A DNA stretch of 64,000 nucleotides from Bacteroidaceae bacterium (GTDB taxonomy: Bacteria; Bacteroidota; Bacteroidia; Bacteroidales; Bacteroidaceae). The position numbers and the translations under genes are program-made. The stretch is from NCBI GenBank assembly GCA_017483605.1, contig JAFUWG010000036.1, positions 45,369 to 109,368 on the forward strand. Direction: 5' to 3'. The notes beneath the pieces were generated by a model. That model ran no database searches, was not told the DNA's origin, and worked only from the letters and a program-made list of their open reading frames with translations. This document shows, one piece after another, positions 25,254 through 33,110 of the stretch. Within the stretch, counting starts at the first letter, position 1. The number at the start of each line of letters is the position of its first letter.

Positions 25254-25652
25254 TTAGAACTTGATGGTCTCGTCCAACTCCATCATCTTGAAGAAGTTGG
25301 CGGTGGCATCCTTCAGATAGTACATCACGCCGTTCTCGCCATTCTCACCAAGTGCAGGTTTCAGCACTGGCATCTTGTCAACGAGAGCCTTGCCCACCTC
25401 TGGGCGGTTGTCCTCCACCAGTTTGCACTCGATGCGGAGTGTTCTGCCCTTGAAAGCACAGATTTCAGCCTTCTGGTTAGCGGCAATCTGACGAGTGGCA
25501 TTGGTCTTTCCGAATGCCATGATGTAGATTTTGTCCTCGAAGTAGAGCATGGCTCCGTAAGGACGTACACGTGGTTGGTCGCCTTCTACAGTGGCGAGAT
25601 AGAACGTCTTGGCATCTTCCAAGAAGTCATACACTTTTTTTACGTCTGCCAT
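25254..25652 (-). CDS. PNPOx-like flavin-binding protein
   Basis: This 132-residue protein begins ADVKKVYDFLEDAKTFYLAT and continues VRPYGAMLYFEDKIYI and RQIAANQKAEICAF, the pattern of split-barrel proteins of the pyridoxamine 5'-phosphate oxidase type. Members bind FMN, F420 or heme. No specific substrate can be named. It is 25 bases after the ferritin-like gene and 20 before the winged-helix gene, in the same operon. Confidence 0.88.
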   Translation of the reverse strand: MADVKKVYDFLEDAKTFYLATVEGDQPRVRPYGAMLYFEDKIYIMAFGKTNATRQIAANQKAEICAFKGRTLRIECKLVEDNRPEVGKALVDKMPVLKPALGENGENGVMYYLKDATANFFKMMELDETIKF

Positions 25653-25677
25653 AGTGTTACATTATATTTAATAGTTA

Positions 25678-26148
25678 TTACATCATTGCGGTGAGGAAGT
25701 TCTCGTAACCCAACTTGTCGATATAGTTGAGGTACTGAGCCATCCAAGCGATGTGCTCCTGCTCGCCTTCAATCCACTTATAAATCAGTTTCTGCGTGGG
25801 ATAGTCATCTGAGAAGGCAACAGCCATCTCGCTCATCATCTTGATGGCTCCTTGTGCCTCTGGCGAGTAGTCAGACTCAATCTGCTGTTTCGGGTCATCG
25901 TAGAAGGGGAACTCCTGTGTCTTCATCGCCACCTGAAGGTCGGCAGGCTTGCAACCGAGTTCTACCAGACGCTGCAACACTTCTTCAGCCTCTTCCCATT
26001 CCTCTTCTGCTTCTTCCTTCCACTTGTCAGCCAGTTTGTTCCAGCCCTGCAGACGGCAGTATGCCGAGAAGGCAAAATGTTGTTTACTGTTTCCAAACCA
26101 TGCAGCACCAAGTTCGGCAAACTGCTTCAATGCTTCTTCTTTAGTCAT
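25678..26148 (-). CDS. Ferritin-like four-helix protein
   Basis: The 156 residues form four long helices. Possible diiron ligands are in helix motifs EEALKQF, WKEEAEEEWEEAEEV, and the E-x-x-H motif EGEQEHIAWM near residue 135. This is a bacterioferritin-type layout and suggests iron storage or peroxide detoxification. It is the first gene of the eight-gene redox operon and divergent from an AraC regulator. Confidence 0.82.
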   Translation of the reverse strand: MTKEEALKQFAELGAAWFGNSKQHFAFSAYCRLQGWNKLADKWKEEAEEEWEEAEEVLQRLVELGCKPADLQVAMKTQEFPFYDDPKQQIESDYSPEAQGAIKMMSEMAVAFSDDYPTQKLIYKWIEGEQEHIAWMAQYLNYIDKLGYENFLTAMM

Positions 26149-26190
26149 AGTTCTTTTCTTTTTAGGTTAATAAATATATGAATGTGGGTG

Positions 26191-26198
26191 CAAAATTA
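26191..26198 (-). promoter_or_regulatory. -7 promoter box for the redox operon
   Basis: The minus strand reads TAATTTTG, 43 bases before the ferritin-like gene. Several TTTG repeats lie upstream, one 20 bases away. Confidence 0.6.
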
Positions 26199-26274
26199 GG
26201 GCAAAAAACGCAAACAAACAAATTTAATCCCAACAAAAAATTATCCGAAACGAAACAAACCGCTTAAAAATGTT

Positions 26275-26282
26275 TAACTTTG
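26275..26282 (+). promoter_or_regulatory. -7 promoter box for the divergent AraC regulator
   Basis: TAACTTTG lies 26 bases before the ATG at 26308. Confidence 0.65.
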
Positions 26283-26307
26283 CAGACAAATCAACAAGAA
26301 TCAGTAT

Positions 26308-27213
26308 ATGTACAATCTGACAGAAGCCTATAAAACGGTGGGACCATCGTTAGAACATGAGGTCTGGAACGGGCGTTTTGCTTGTACCAACAGCAATCCC
26401 TACCGAACGATGCTGACCAACGAACTGAGGGACACCTTGGCTTGCTACACGTTCACCCTGATTCGGAGGGGGCACTTAACGATGGAGACCAATGGCCATG
26501 TTCTATCACTCAAAGAAAACGACCTGTACATCTATCTGCCCGGTTACCCTGTGAAGATTTGCTCCGTATCCGACGATTACGCATCCATCGTGCTGCTGGT
26601 CGATGAACAAACCACCTACGAGACAGCCGCCTTCCGCAACCTGATTCGCGCATCTTACTATCCGCTCGTTCAGTACGGTCAACCCAAACTCACCCTCACC
26701 TCCGAAGATGCCGGGCGGCTGGATGCTGCCATGCAAGCCATCCAAGACCACATCTTCCGTCCCACCCAGTTCAACGACGAGACGCTGGAGATGCTCTACT
26801 CCGTCTTCATCTTTGACCTCATCGACATTCAAGGGCATTCGCTCAGTCCCAACCATGTCTCTCGGCGAACGGAGGATGTGTTTATCTCATTCTACACACT
26901 GTTGCAACAGCATTTTGCCGCCCATCACGACATTGGCTTCTATGCCGACCAACTGCACATCACCACCACCTACCTCTCCCGCATCGTGAAGCAGGTGACG
27001 GGGCGAACCGTGGTGGAATATATCAATCAGATGCTGGCGATGGAAGCCACATGGCTGCTCACCTCATCAAGCCTGAGTGTGGCACAGATTGCTGAGCGCC
27101 TCCACTTTGCCACTTCTGCCTCGTTCGACAAGTTCTTCATGCGGATGAAAGGCAAATCGCCCAGTTCGTTCAGAAGGAAGGACACCTCACCATCAGGCGT
27201 TGAAAAAATGTAG
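26308..27213 (+). CDS. AraC-family transcriptional regulator
   Basis: The 301-residue protein has an N-terminal cupin-like half (TFTLIRRGHLTMETNGHVLS, LKENDLYIYLPGYPVK) and a C-terminal AraC HTH pair (HITTTYLSRIVKQVTGRTVVEYI; core TYLSRIVKQVTGRTV, then LHFATSASFDKFFMRMKG). It is soluble. It is divergent from the eight-gene redox operon across a 159-base gap and is the obvious candidate to control it (inference from position). The last ten residues are poorly conserved in type. Confidence 0.9.
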   Translation: MYNLTEAYKTVGPSLEHEVWNGRFACTNSNPYRTMLTNELRDTLACYTFTLIRRGHLTMETNGHVLSLKENDLYIYLPGYPVKICSVSDDYASIVLLVDEQTTYETAAFRNLIRASYYPLVQYGQPKLTLTSEDAGRLDAAMQAIQDHIFRPTQFNDETLEMLYSVFIFDLIDIQGHSLSPNHVSRRTEDVFISFYTLLQQHFAAHHDIGFYADQLHITTTYLSRIVKQVTGRTVVEYINQMLAMEATWLLTSSSLSVAQIAERLHFATSASFDKFFMRMKGKSPSSFRRKDTSPSGVEKM

Positions 27214-27241
27214 ATGAAGGAACAAGCCCCGATGCTGCTTC

Positions 27242-27310
27242 TGCCGTACCCCTCGGGTACACCACTTCGTACCCCTCGGGTGCGGCACAGTGTACCCGAG
27301 GGGTACGGCA
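27242..27310. repeat. Three-word 23-nt-period hairpin element, third sequence type (F-F-R)
   Basis: The words GTACCCCTCGGGTAC, GTACCCCTCGGGTGC and the inverted GTACCCGAGGGGTAC start at 27246, 27269 and 27292, exactly 23 bases apart. The outer arms 27242-27262 and 27290-27310 are perfectly complementary over 21 bases. The element follows the AraC stop by 29 bases and precedes the fumarase promoter. Its sequence is unrelated to the other two types. Confidence 0.92.
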
Positions 27311-27401
27311 AAACGCAACCTTTTGAATGATTGTCTCATAAAAAAACCTCTTTTTCACAAAAAACAACACGAAAACCTTTTTGTTTTTCGTTTATTTAAT
27401 G

Positions 27402-27409
27402 TATCTTTG
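27402..27409 (+). promoter_or_regulatory. Promoter for fumarase (-33 TTTG, -7 TATCTTTG)
   Basis: TTTG at 27380-27383 and TATCTTTG at 27402-27409 are 18 bases apart, close to the Bacteroidota consensus. The leader contains TCACTAACA. Confidence 0.75.
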
Positions 27410-27451
27410 CCCCAAATACTCACTAACAAACAAATAAAATCTAACATTATT

Positions 27452-29104
27452 ATGGCTCAAGCACCAGAATTTAAGTATGCACCGATGTTCCAGATGGGAC
27501 AGGACACAACGGAATACCGACTGCTGACGAAAGACGGCATCAGTGTCGGCGAATTCGAGGGTAAGGAAATTGTGAAGGTCTCTCCAGAGGCACTCACGCT
27601 GTTGGCTCAGCAGGCTTTCCACGACGTGGAGTTCATGCTGCGCCGCGAACACAACCTGCAAGTGGCTAAGATTCTTCGCGACCCCGAGGCTACGGAGAAC
27701 GACAAATATGTGGCTCTGCAGTTCCTCCGCAATGCCGAGACGGCTGCCAAGGGCATCTTGCCTTTCTGCCAAGATACGGGTACTGCCATCATCCACGGCG
27801 AGAAAGGCCAGCAGGTGTGGACAGGCTTCGAGGACGAAGAGGCATTGTCGAAGGGTGTCTATAACACCTTCACACAGGACAACCTCCGCTACTCGCAGAA
27901 CGCTCCGCTGAACATGTACGACGAAGTGAACACGAAGTGCAACCTGCCTGCACAGATTGACATCGAGGCAACCGAAGGTGCTGAGTACCGTTTCGTGATG
28001 GTGGCAAAGGGCGGCGGCTCTGCCAACAAGACCTACTTCTACCCCATGACGAAGGCAACCATCCAGAACGAGGGCACGCTGCTTCCGTTCCTGGTGGAGA
28101 AGATGAAGAGCCTCGGCACAGCGGCTTGTCCTCCTTACCACATCGCATTCGTGATTGGTGGCACATCGGCAGAAAAGAACCTCCTGACGGTGAAACTCGC
28201 CAGCATCAAATACTACGACTCTCTGCCAACCACAGGCGACGAGACGGGTCGTGCCTTCCGCGATGTGGACCTCGAAGAGAAACTGCTGAAGGAGGCATAT
28301 AAGATTGGGCTGGGTGCACAGTTTGGCGGCAAGTATCTGGCACACGACATCCGCGTGATTCGTCTGCCTCGCCACGGAGCAAGTTGTCCGATTGGCATGG
28401 GCGTGTCTTGCTCTGCCGACCGCAACATCAAGGCAAAGATTAACAAGGACGGCATCTGGCTGGAGAAGATGGACAGCAACCCTGCCGAACTGATTCCAGA
28501 AGAACTCCGTCGTCCGGGCGAAGGCGGCAAGGGCATCGAGATTGACTTGAACCAAGGCATCGACGCCGTGCGTGCCGAACTGACCAAATATCCTGTGTCC
28601 ACCCGTGTGAACCTGAAGGGCACCATCATCGTGGCTCGCGACATCGCTCACGCCAAACTGAAGGCTCGTCTCGATGCAGGTGAGGACATGCCACAATACT
28701 TCAAGGACTATCCTGTGCTATATGCAGGTCCTGCCAAGACGCCAGAAGGCTATCCTTGTGGTTCGATGGGTCCCACCACAGCCAACCGCATGGACCCCTA
28801 CGTGGATGAGTTCCAAGACCACGGTGCCAGCCTCGTGATGATTGCCAAGGGCAACCGCAGCGACGTGGTGACCGATGCCTGCAAGAAGCATGGCGGCTTC
28901 TACCTCGGCACCATCGGCGGCGTGGCTGCCGTACTCTCTCAGTCGAGCATCAAGAGCATCGAGTGTGTGGAATATCCAGAACTGGGCATGGAAGCCATCT
29001 GGAAGATTGAAGTGGAGGACTTCCCTGCCTTCATCCTCGTGGACGACAAAGGCAACGACTTCTTCAAGCAGTTGAAGCCTTGCACGGGATGCACCATCTT
29101 GTAA
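27452..29104 (+). CDS. Class I fumarate hydratase (iron-sulfur)
   Basis: The 550-residue protein begins [18 protein letters not shown]; the frame is open upstream but the promoter box at 27402 excludes it. The enzyme interconverts fumarate and malate with a [4Fe-4S] cluster. Cysteines in PFCQDTGTA near residue 106, [12 protein letters not shown] near 225 and the [15 protein letters not shown] region near 440 fit the class I fold with alpha and beta parts fused. In Prevotella-type metabolism it works in the reductive branch toward succinate. The 92-residue gene follows after a hairpin array. Confidence 0.95.
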   Translation: MAQAPEFKYAPMFQMGQDTTEYRLLTKDGISVGEFEGKEIVKVSPEALTLLAQQAFHDVEFMLRREHNLQVAKILRDPEATENDKYVALQFLRNAETAAKGILPFCQDTGTAIIHGEKGQQVWTGFEDEEALSKGVYNTFTQDNLRYSQNAPLNMYDEVNTKCNLPAQIDIEATEGAEYRFVMVAKGGGSANKTYFYPMTKATIQNEGTLLPFLVEKMKSLGTAACPPYHIAFVIGGTSAEKNLLTVKLASIKYYDSLPTTGDETGRAFRDVDLEEKLLKEAYKIGLGAQFGGKYLAHDIRVIRLPRHGASCPIGMGVSCSADRNIKAKINKDGIWLEKMDSNPAELIPEELRRPGEGGKGIEIDLNQGIDAVRAELTKYPVSTRVNLKGTIIVARDIAHAKLKARLDAGEDMPQYFKDYPVLYAGPAKTPEGYPCGSMGPTTANRMDPYVDEFQDHGASLVMIAKGNRSDVVTDACKKHGGFYLGTIGGVAAVLSQSSIKSIECVEYPELGMEAIWKIEVEDFPAFILVDDKGNDFFKQLKPCTGCTIL

Positions 29105-29109
29105 TTGAT

Positions 29110-29201
29110 AATGTATAATTTATAATGTATAATAGTGCTGACGCAATGTGCCTCACAGAGAAACAAGCCGCATGGCTATTATACATTATAAATTGTAAAT
29201 T
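29110..29201. repeat. AT-rich stop-word hairpin after fumarase
   Basis: The arms 29110-29135 and 29176-29201 (AATGTATAATTTATAATGTA and complement) pair with two mismatches over 26 bases around a 40-base loop. The words contain TAA in several frames and start at the fumarase stop. The right part CCGCATGGCTATTAT recurs in the next gap (29548). Confidence 0.8.
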
Positions 29202-29215
29202 ATATATTAAAAACA

Positions 29216-29494
29216 ATGCGCTGGTTTGAACCCAATCTGCAGAAACTGCTCCGAGAGGCTGGTACAGAAGGCCTGCGCATCGGTCACATTGTCCGCAACA
29301 TCTGCAACATGGAGCCACAACTCTTTGGCGAGGGACATCCCTACGACGAGGCATGGAAAGAGATTTACCAGTTCCTCCGAGGGGAAAGCAAGAAAGCCGA
29401 TTCGCCCTACCACTATGTGGAGGGCAAACGTGGACACTTCTTCCTCGACCCCACCAAGGTGGCAGAAGACTCGCAGATGAGCATCGAATTTTAG
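29216..29494 (+). CDS. Small conserved protein, winged-helix-like (92 aa)
   Basis: I do not recognise a named family. The residues MRWFEPNLQKLLREAGTEGL, then IVRNICNMEPQLFGE and YHYVEGKRGHFFLDP suggest helix, helix, helix, beta-wing, similar to a HARE-type or other winged helix. Spacing on both sides is by AT-rich hairpins. It lies between fumarase and frr in the same direction. A nucleic-acid role is only suggested by the fold. Confidence 0.75.
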   Translation: MRWFEPNLQKLLREAGTEGLRIGHIVRNICNMEPQLFGEGHPYDEAWKEIYQFLRGESKKADSPYHYVEGKRGHFFLDPTKVAEDSQMSIEF

Positions 29495-29500
29495 AAAATG

Positions 29501-29588
29501 AATAATGTACAATTTATCATGTATAATGAACAATCCTGTCAGCACACCGCATGGCTATTATAAATTATACATTATAAATTATAAATTG
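29501..29588. repeat. AT-rich stop-word hairpin before frr
   Basis: Left words AATAATGTACAATTTATCAT (from 29501) and right words ATTATACATTATAAATTATA (from 29564) form an imperfect hairpin. The loop end CCGCATGGCTATTAT matches the element after fumarase. Confidence 0.7.
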
Positions 29589-29595
29589 AACAAAT

Positions 29596-30156
29596 ATGGA
29601 AGACGTAAAAAAGTATCTGGAAGACGCTGAGGAGAAGATGGAGTTTGCAGCCATGCACCTCGAAGAAGCACTCAGCCGCATCCGTGCAGGACGTGCCAAT
29701 GTGCACATCCTCGACGAAGTACGTGTGGACTCTTACGGCAGCAAAGTGCCGCTCAGCAACGTGTCGTCGCTCAACACCCCCGATGCCCGCAGCATCACCA
29801 TCAAGCCTTGGGACAAGTCGATGCTCCGTGTCATCGAGAAGGCCATCATCGACTCCAATGTCGGCATCATGCCCGAGAACAACGGCGAAATCATCCGTCT
29901 CGGCATCCCAGCCTTGACCGAGGAGCGTCGTAAAGACCTGACCAAGCAGTGTGCCAAAGAAGCCGAGACTGCCAAGGTGAGTGTCCGCAATGCCCGTCGC
30001 GATGCCATCGAGAGACTGAAGAAGTCCATCAAGACCGGTACTCCCGAAGACATGGAGAAGGACTACGAAGACAAGGTTCAGAAGGCTCACGACAAGTACA
30101 TCAAGAAAATTGATGGCATGTTGGAGGCAAAGAACAAAGAAATCATGACTGTCTGA
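29596..30156 (+). CDS. frr: Ribosome recycling factor
   Basis: The 186-residue length is exact for RRF. It splits the post-termination ribosome together with EF-G. Signatures are LEEALSRIRAGRANVHILDEV, of which RIRAGRANVHIL is diagnostic, and LTEERRKDLTKQ in the second helix of the hairpin. It is 37 bases upstream of rsgA, another ribosome factor, and probably shares its mRNA. Confidence 0.97.
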   Translation: MEDVKKYLEDAEEKMEFAAMHLEEALSRIRAGRANVHILDEVRVDSYGSKVPLSNVSSLNTPDARSITIKPWDKSMLRVIEKAIIDSNVGIMPENNGEIIRLGIPALTEERRKDLTKQCAKEAETAKVSVRNARRDAIERLKKSIKTGTPEDMEKDYEDKVQKAHDKYIKKIDGMLEAKNKEIMTV

Positions 30157-30193
30157 TACTTCGGGCAACGCTCCGAAGAAATATCCCTCAAGG

Positions 30194-31147
30194 ATGCACG
30201 GATTAGTCGTCAGAAATACGGGCTACAGTTACACCGTCAAATCGGATGCGGGAGAGGTCTTTGAATGCAAAGTCAAAGGCAACTTCCGCATTCGTGGCAT
30301 TCGCACGACCAACCCCGTAGCCATTGGCGACCGGGTGACCTTCATCCCCCAAGAGGTGGACGCCGACATCGAGCAGGCAAGGCAAGGACTGATTGTGGAA
30401 CTGGATGACCGCAAGAACTACATCATTCGCAAGTCAACCAACCTCTCCAAGCAGTCACACATCATCGCCGCCAACGTCGATATGTGCTTCCTCATCGTCA
30501 CCATCCAGCAGCCCGAAACACCCCTGCAGTTCATCGACCGCTTCCTTGCCACAGCCGAGGCATATAGTGTGCCCGTCACCCTCATCTTCAACAAGATAGA
30601 CGTGGTGACCGACGAGTGGAAGGACTACCTCAACGGAGTCATCAACCTCTACGAAACCGTCGGCTATCCCTGCCGCCGCATCTCCGCCCTGACAGGCGAA
30701 GGCGTGGAAGAACTGCATGCCGAACTGCAAGGCAAGATTACATTGTTAAGCGGCAACAGCGGTGTGGGCAAATCGACCCTCATCAACACCCTCTTCCCCC
30801 ACCTCAACCTCCGCACCAGCGAAATCAGCGATGCCTACAACACCGGCAAGCACACCACCACGTTCTCCGAGATGTATGAGGCGGGAGGGCTTGGCTACAT
30901 CATCGACACGCCGGGCATCAAAGGTTTCGGCACCTTCGACATGAAACGGGAAGAGGTCAGCCACTACTTCAAGGAGATTTTCCGCTTCTCCGCCGACTGC
31001 CGTTTCAACAACTGCACCCACACGCACGAACCCCATTGTGCCGTTCGCGAAGCCGTCGAACGCCACGACATCGCCGAAAGCCGCTACAATTCCTATCTCT
31101 CCATGCTCGAAGATGAAAAAGAAGACAAATACCGCCCCGCTTATTAG
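30194..31147 (+). CDS. rsgA: Ribosome small-subunit-dependent GTPase A
   Basis: This 317-residue protein has an OB-fold start (residues 1-70), then a circularly permuted GTPase with NKID (G4, about 137) before the P-loop SGNSGVGKSTLIN (G1, about 192) and DTPG (G3, about 239). A zinc knuckle NNCTHTHEPHC follows near 278. It assists 30S maturation. The next gene starts inside its last codons. Confidence 0.97.
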   Translation: MHGLVVRNTGYSYTVKSDAGEVFECKVKGNFRIRGIRTTNPVAIGDRVTFIPQEVDADIEQARQGLIVELDDRKNYIIRKSTNLSKQSHIIAANVDMCFLIVTIQQPETPLQFIDRFLATAEAYSVPVTLIFNKIDVVTDEWKDYLNGVINLYETVGYPCRRISALTGEGVEELHAELQGKITLLSGNSGVGKSTLINTLFPHLNLRTSEISDAYNTGKHTTTFSEMYEAGGLGYIIDTPGIKGFGTFDMKREEVSHYFKEIFRFSADCRFNNCTHTHEPHCAVREAVERHDIAESRYNSYLSMLEDEKEDKYRPAY

Positions 31148-32024
31148 TTTCCTCGCCCACATTGCGTCAGGCGGTTCTGCCGCCTGCACTCTCCCCCGTC
31201 TCTTCCTCCTTGCCCTCGTCTGGTGGCTGATGGTTTCCCCATCAGCAGCCCAGTCCGCGTCCTCCTATGAGCAATGCATAGAGCAAGCCCTTACGGCGGC
31301 TCAGGACCACCGCTACGACGAAGCCATCACCCTCTTCCGTCAAGCCCTCAAACTCTCTCCCGACGACATCCGCAACGCCCTCACCTACGCCAACATCGCC
31401 CACATCCAAGAGGCAAAAGGCGAACCCTTCAAAGCCCTCGAAAGTTATGACCTCGCCCTCGGCATCGCTCCTCAGAACCTCCCCATTCTTCAGGCACAAA
31501 CCAACCTTTACATGACCCTCGGCAATCAGAACAAAGCTCTGCTCGGCTACACCAAAATCCTCGACATTGCCCCCAACGACACCACAGCCCTGCTCAACCG
31601 TGCCTACATCTACCAGCAACGTCGTGACTACCTCAACGCCAAGGCTGATTACGAACGGCTCCTCACCCTCACCCCCGACAACTATGCCGCCCAACTCGGC
31701 ACAGCCATCCTCTTCCAGAACGCCAACAAGCCACAGGAAGCCCTCACCCGCCTCACCTCTCTCATCGACCAATACCCCGATCGAGCCGAACTTTACTCCG
31801 TCCGAGCCGAAATTGAAGCCGAAGCCCACCAACCCGAACTCGCCCTCCTCGACCTCGACAAAGCCATCGCCCTTTCCCCCAACAGCACCAACCTCCTCCT
31901 CACCCGTGCCTACCTTCACCTCCACGAAGGTCACAAACACCTTGCCCAGAAAGACTTCCTCCGAGCCATCGAACTCGGCATCCCACGTGGACAACTGAAG
32001 GAGGAACTCAAGCAGTGCAAGTGA
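31113..32024 (+). CDS. Exported TPR-repeat protein
   Basis: The 303-residue product starts MKKKTNTAPLISFLAHI, overlapping rsgA by 35 bases. A long N-terminal segment ends in a hydrophobic helix (FLLALVWWLMV) and SAAQS, a signal peptide. Residues 50-295 are about seven TPR units, for example YDEAITLFRQALKLSPDD and PQEALTRLTSLIDQYPDR. These bind protein partners. The codon use is strongly C-rich at third positions compared with neighbours. Confidence 0.85.
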   Translation: MKKKTNTAPLISFLAHIASGGSAACTLPRLFLLALVWWLMVSPSAAQSASSYEQCIEQALTAAQDHRYDEAITLFRQALKLSPDDIRNALTYANIAHIQEAKGEPFKALESYDLALGIAPQNLPILQAQTNLYMTLGNQNKALLGYTKILDIAPNDTTALLNRAYIYQQRRDYLNAKADYERLLTLTPDNYAAQLGTAILFQNANKPQEALTRLTSLIDQYPDRAELYSVRAEIEAEAHQPELALLDLDKAIALSPNSTNLLLTRAYLHLHEGHKHLAQKDFLRAIELGIPRGQLKEELKQCK

Positions 32025-32189
32025 AATGGTTCCTGCATCGAACTTCCGTAAGTTCTTTTTCACCACAGATTTGATTTGGCTTCGCACTTGCTTTTGCATG
32101 TTGCCCTACAGGTTCACCGGTTTTTTGTCTCTTGTCTTTTTTGTCTCTTTTGCAATGGGGGATAGTTATATAGGGGGGAAGAAGTAGGG

Positions 32190-32245
32190 AAAAATATATA
32201 TAAAATATATAATAAATATAATATATAAAATATATAATACGCGTG
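32190..32245. repeat. AT-only tract
   Basis: About 50 bases of almost pure alternating A and T, with several overlapping ATATATAA words, end at ACGCGTGCGTGAGG. No gene is seen in 32025-32673; it holds this tract, the 23-bp array below and a promoter at its end. Confidence 0.8.
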
Positions 32246-32306
32246 CGTGAGGGAGAGAGAAAAAAACGAAAAAACCAGGAGACAAAAAACCGCACGTCTG
32301 TGCTGC

Positions 32307-32421
32307 CTCCTGCCCGATGGGGGTAGCGACTCCTGCTCGATAGGGGTGGCGACTCCTGCCCGATAAGGGTGGCGACTCCTGCCCGATAAGGATGGCGACT
32401 CCTGCCCGATAAGGGTGGGTG
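32307..32421. repeat. 23-bp tandem array, about five copies
   Basis: The unit GCGACTCCTGCCCGATAAGG plus GTG (23 bases) is repeated head to tail about five times with few changes, and a partial copy (CCTCCTGCCCGATG) follows at 32468. The period equals that of the three-word hairpins, but all copies have one orientation and there are no spacers. Confidence 0.9.
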
Positions 32422-32648
32422 ACTATAGCCCGACGGCTGTCACTTCCCAAGCCCGACCAGTCGGACGCCTCCTGCCCGATGTGGCAAAAATTTTGTCGGA
32501 CTACAGGCATCACAGGCATACCGCCCAAACCCTCTGAAGGATAAAAACATCTATCATCTAAAGACTCAACAAAACTCAACATTTGCTAAAAGTGAGAGGC
32601 AAATCACAAAATATGCCTCCAATGTCATGTGCTTTTCGATTTTCTTCG

Positions 32649-32656
32649 TACTTTTG
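32649..32656 (+). promoter_or_regulatory. -7 promoter box for the 117-residue secreted protein
   Basis: TACTTTTG lies 18 bases before the ATG at 32674, which excludes the longer frame from 32629. Confidence 0.65.
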
Positions 32657-32673
32657 CAAAAAAATTGAAGACA

Positions 32674-33027
32674 ATGAAAAGATTGATTATTTTTGCTTGG
32701 GTGGCTCTGATGGGCATTGCCATGATGAAGGCTGACCCTGTGAATGACTTTTTGAACAGGTATGAGTTGTTTGTGAATGGGGTGGCGGCTCTGGACAAGA
32801 AGACGGTGGATTTGGGCACGATGGATTCGCTGAAGGTGGTGTATAAGGATTTGACGAAAGAGTATAAGACACACAAGAAGCAGATGACGGACATTCAGTT
32901 GGAGAAGTATTATAACCTGAAGGCGAAATACCAGAAGAATGTCGCGTTGATTCGCACGAGAAAAGGGGCGAAGGCCGTGAAAGGCTGGGTGAAGGGCGTA
33001 TTCGGCAAAGAGACCACAAAAAATTGA
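32674..33027 (+). CDS. Small secreted helical protein of unknown function
   Basis: The 117-residue product begins MKRLIIFAWVALMGIAMMKA, a signal peptide, followed by about 95 mostly helical, lysine-rich residues (KVVYKDLTKEYKTHKKQMTD). No motif or cysteine is seen. It has its own promoter and is followed by the hflX promoter, so it is probably transcribed alone. Similar short exported helical proteins are common in Bacteroidales. Confidence 0.75.
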   Translation: MKRLIIFAWVALMGIAMMKADPVNDFLNRYELFVNGVAALDKKTVDLGTMDSLKVVYKDLTKEYKTHKKQMTDIQLEKYYNLKAKYQKNVALIRTRKGAKAVKGWVKGVFGKETTKN

Positions 33028-33078
33028 AGATTCCTTCATTTTTCAATCCATCTACCCTCAATTCTTCAATTTTATTTG

Positions 33079-33086
33079 TACCTTTG
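33079..33086 (+). promoter_or_regulatory. -7 promoter box for the hflX operon
   Basis: TACCTTTG lies 25 bases before the hflX ATG at 33111. It serves hflX, the DUF4954 gene and the M16 peptidase gene. Confidence 0.7.
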
Positions 33087-33110
33087 CAAATGAATTTTGA
33101 CCCTTATTGA

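Noticed and set aside
32307-32421. CRISPR array
   Set aside because: The 23-bp units are contiguous with no spacers, and there are no cas genes in the window.
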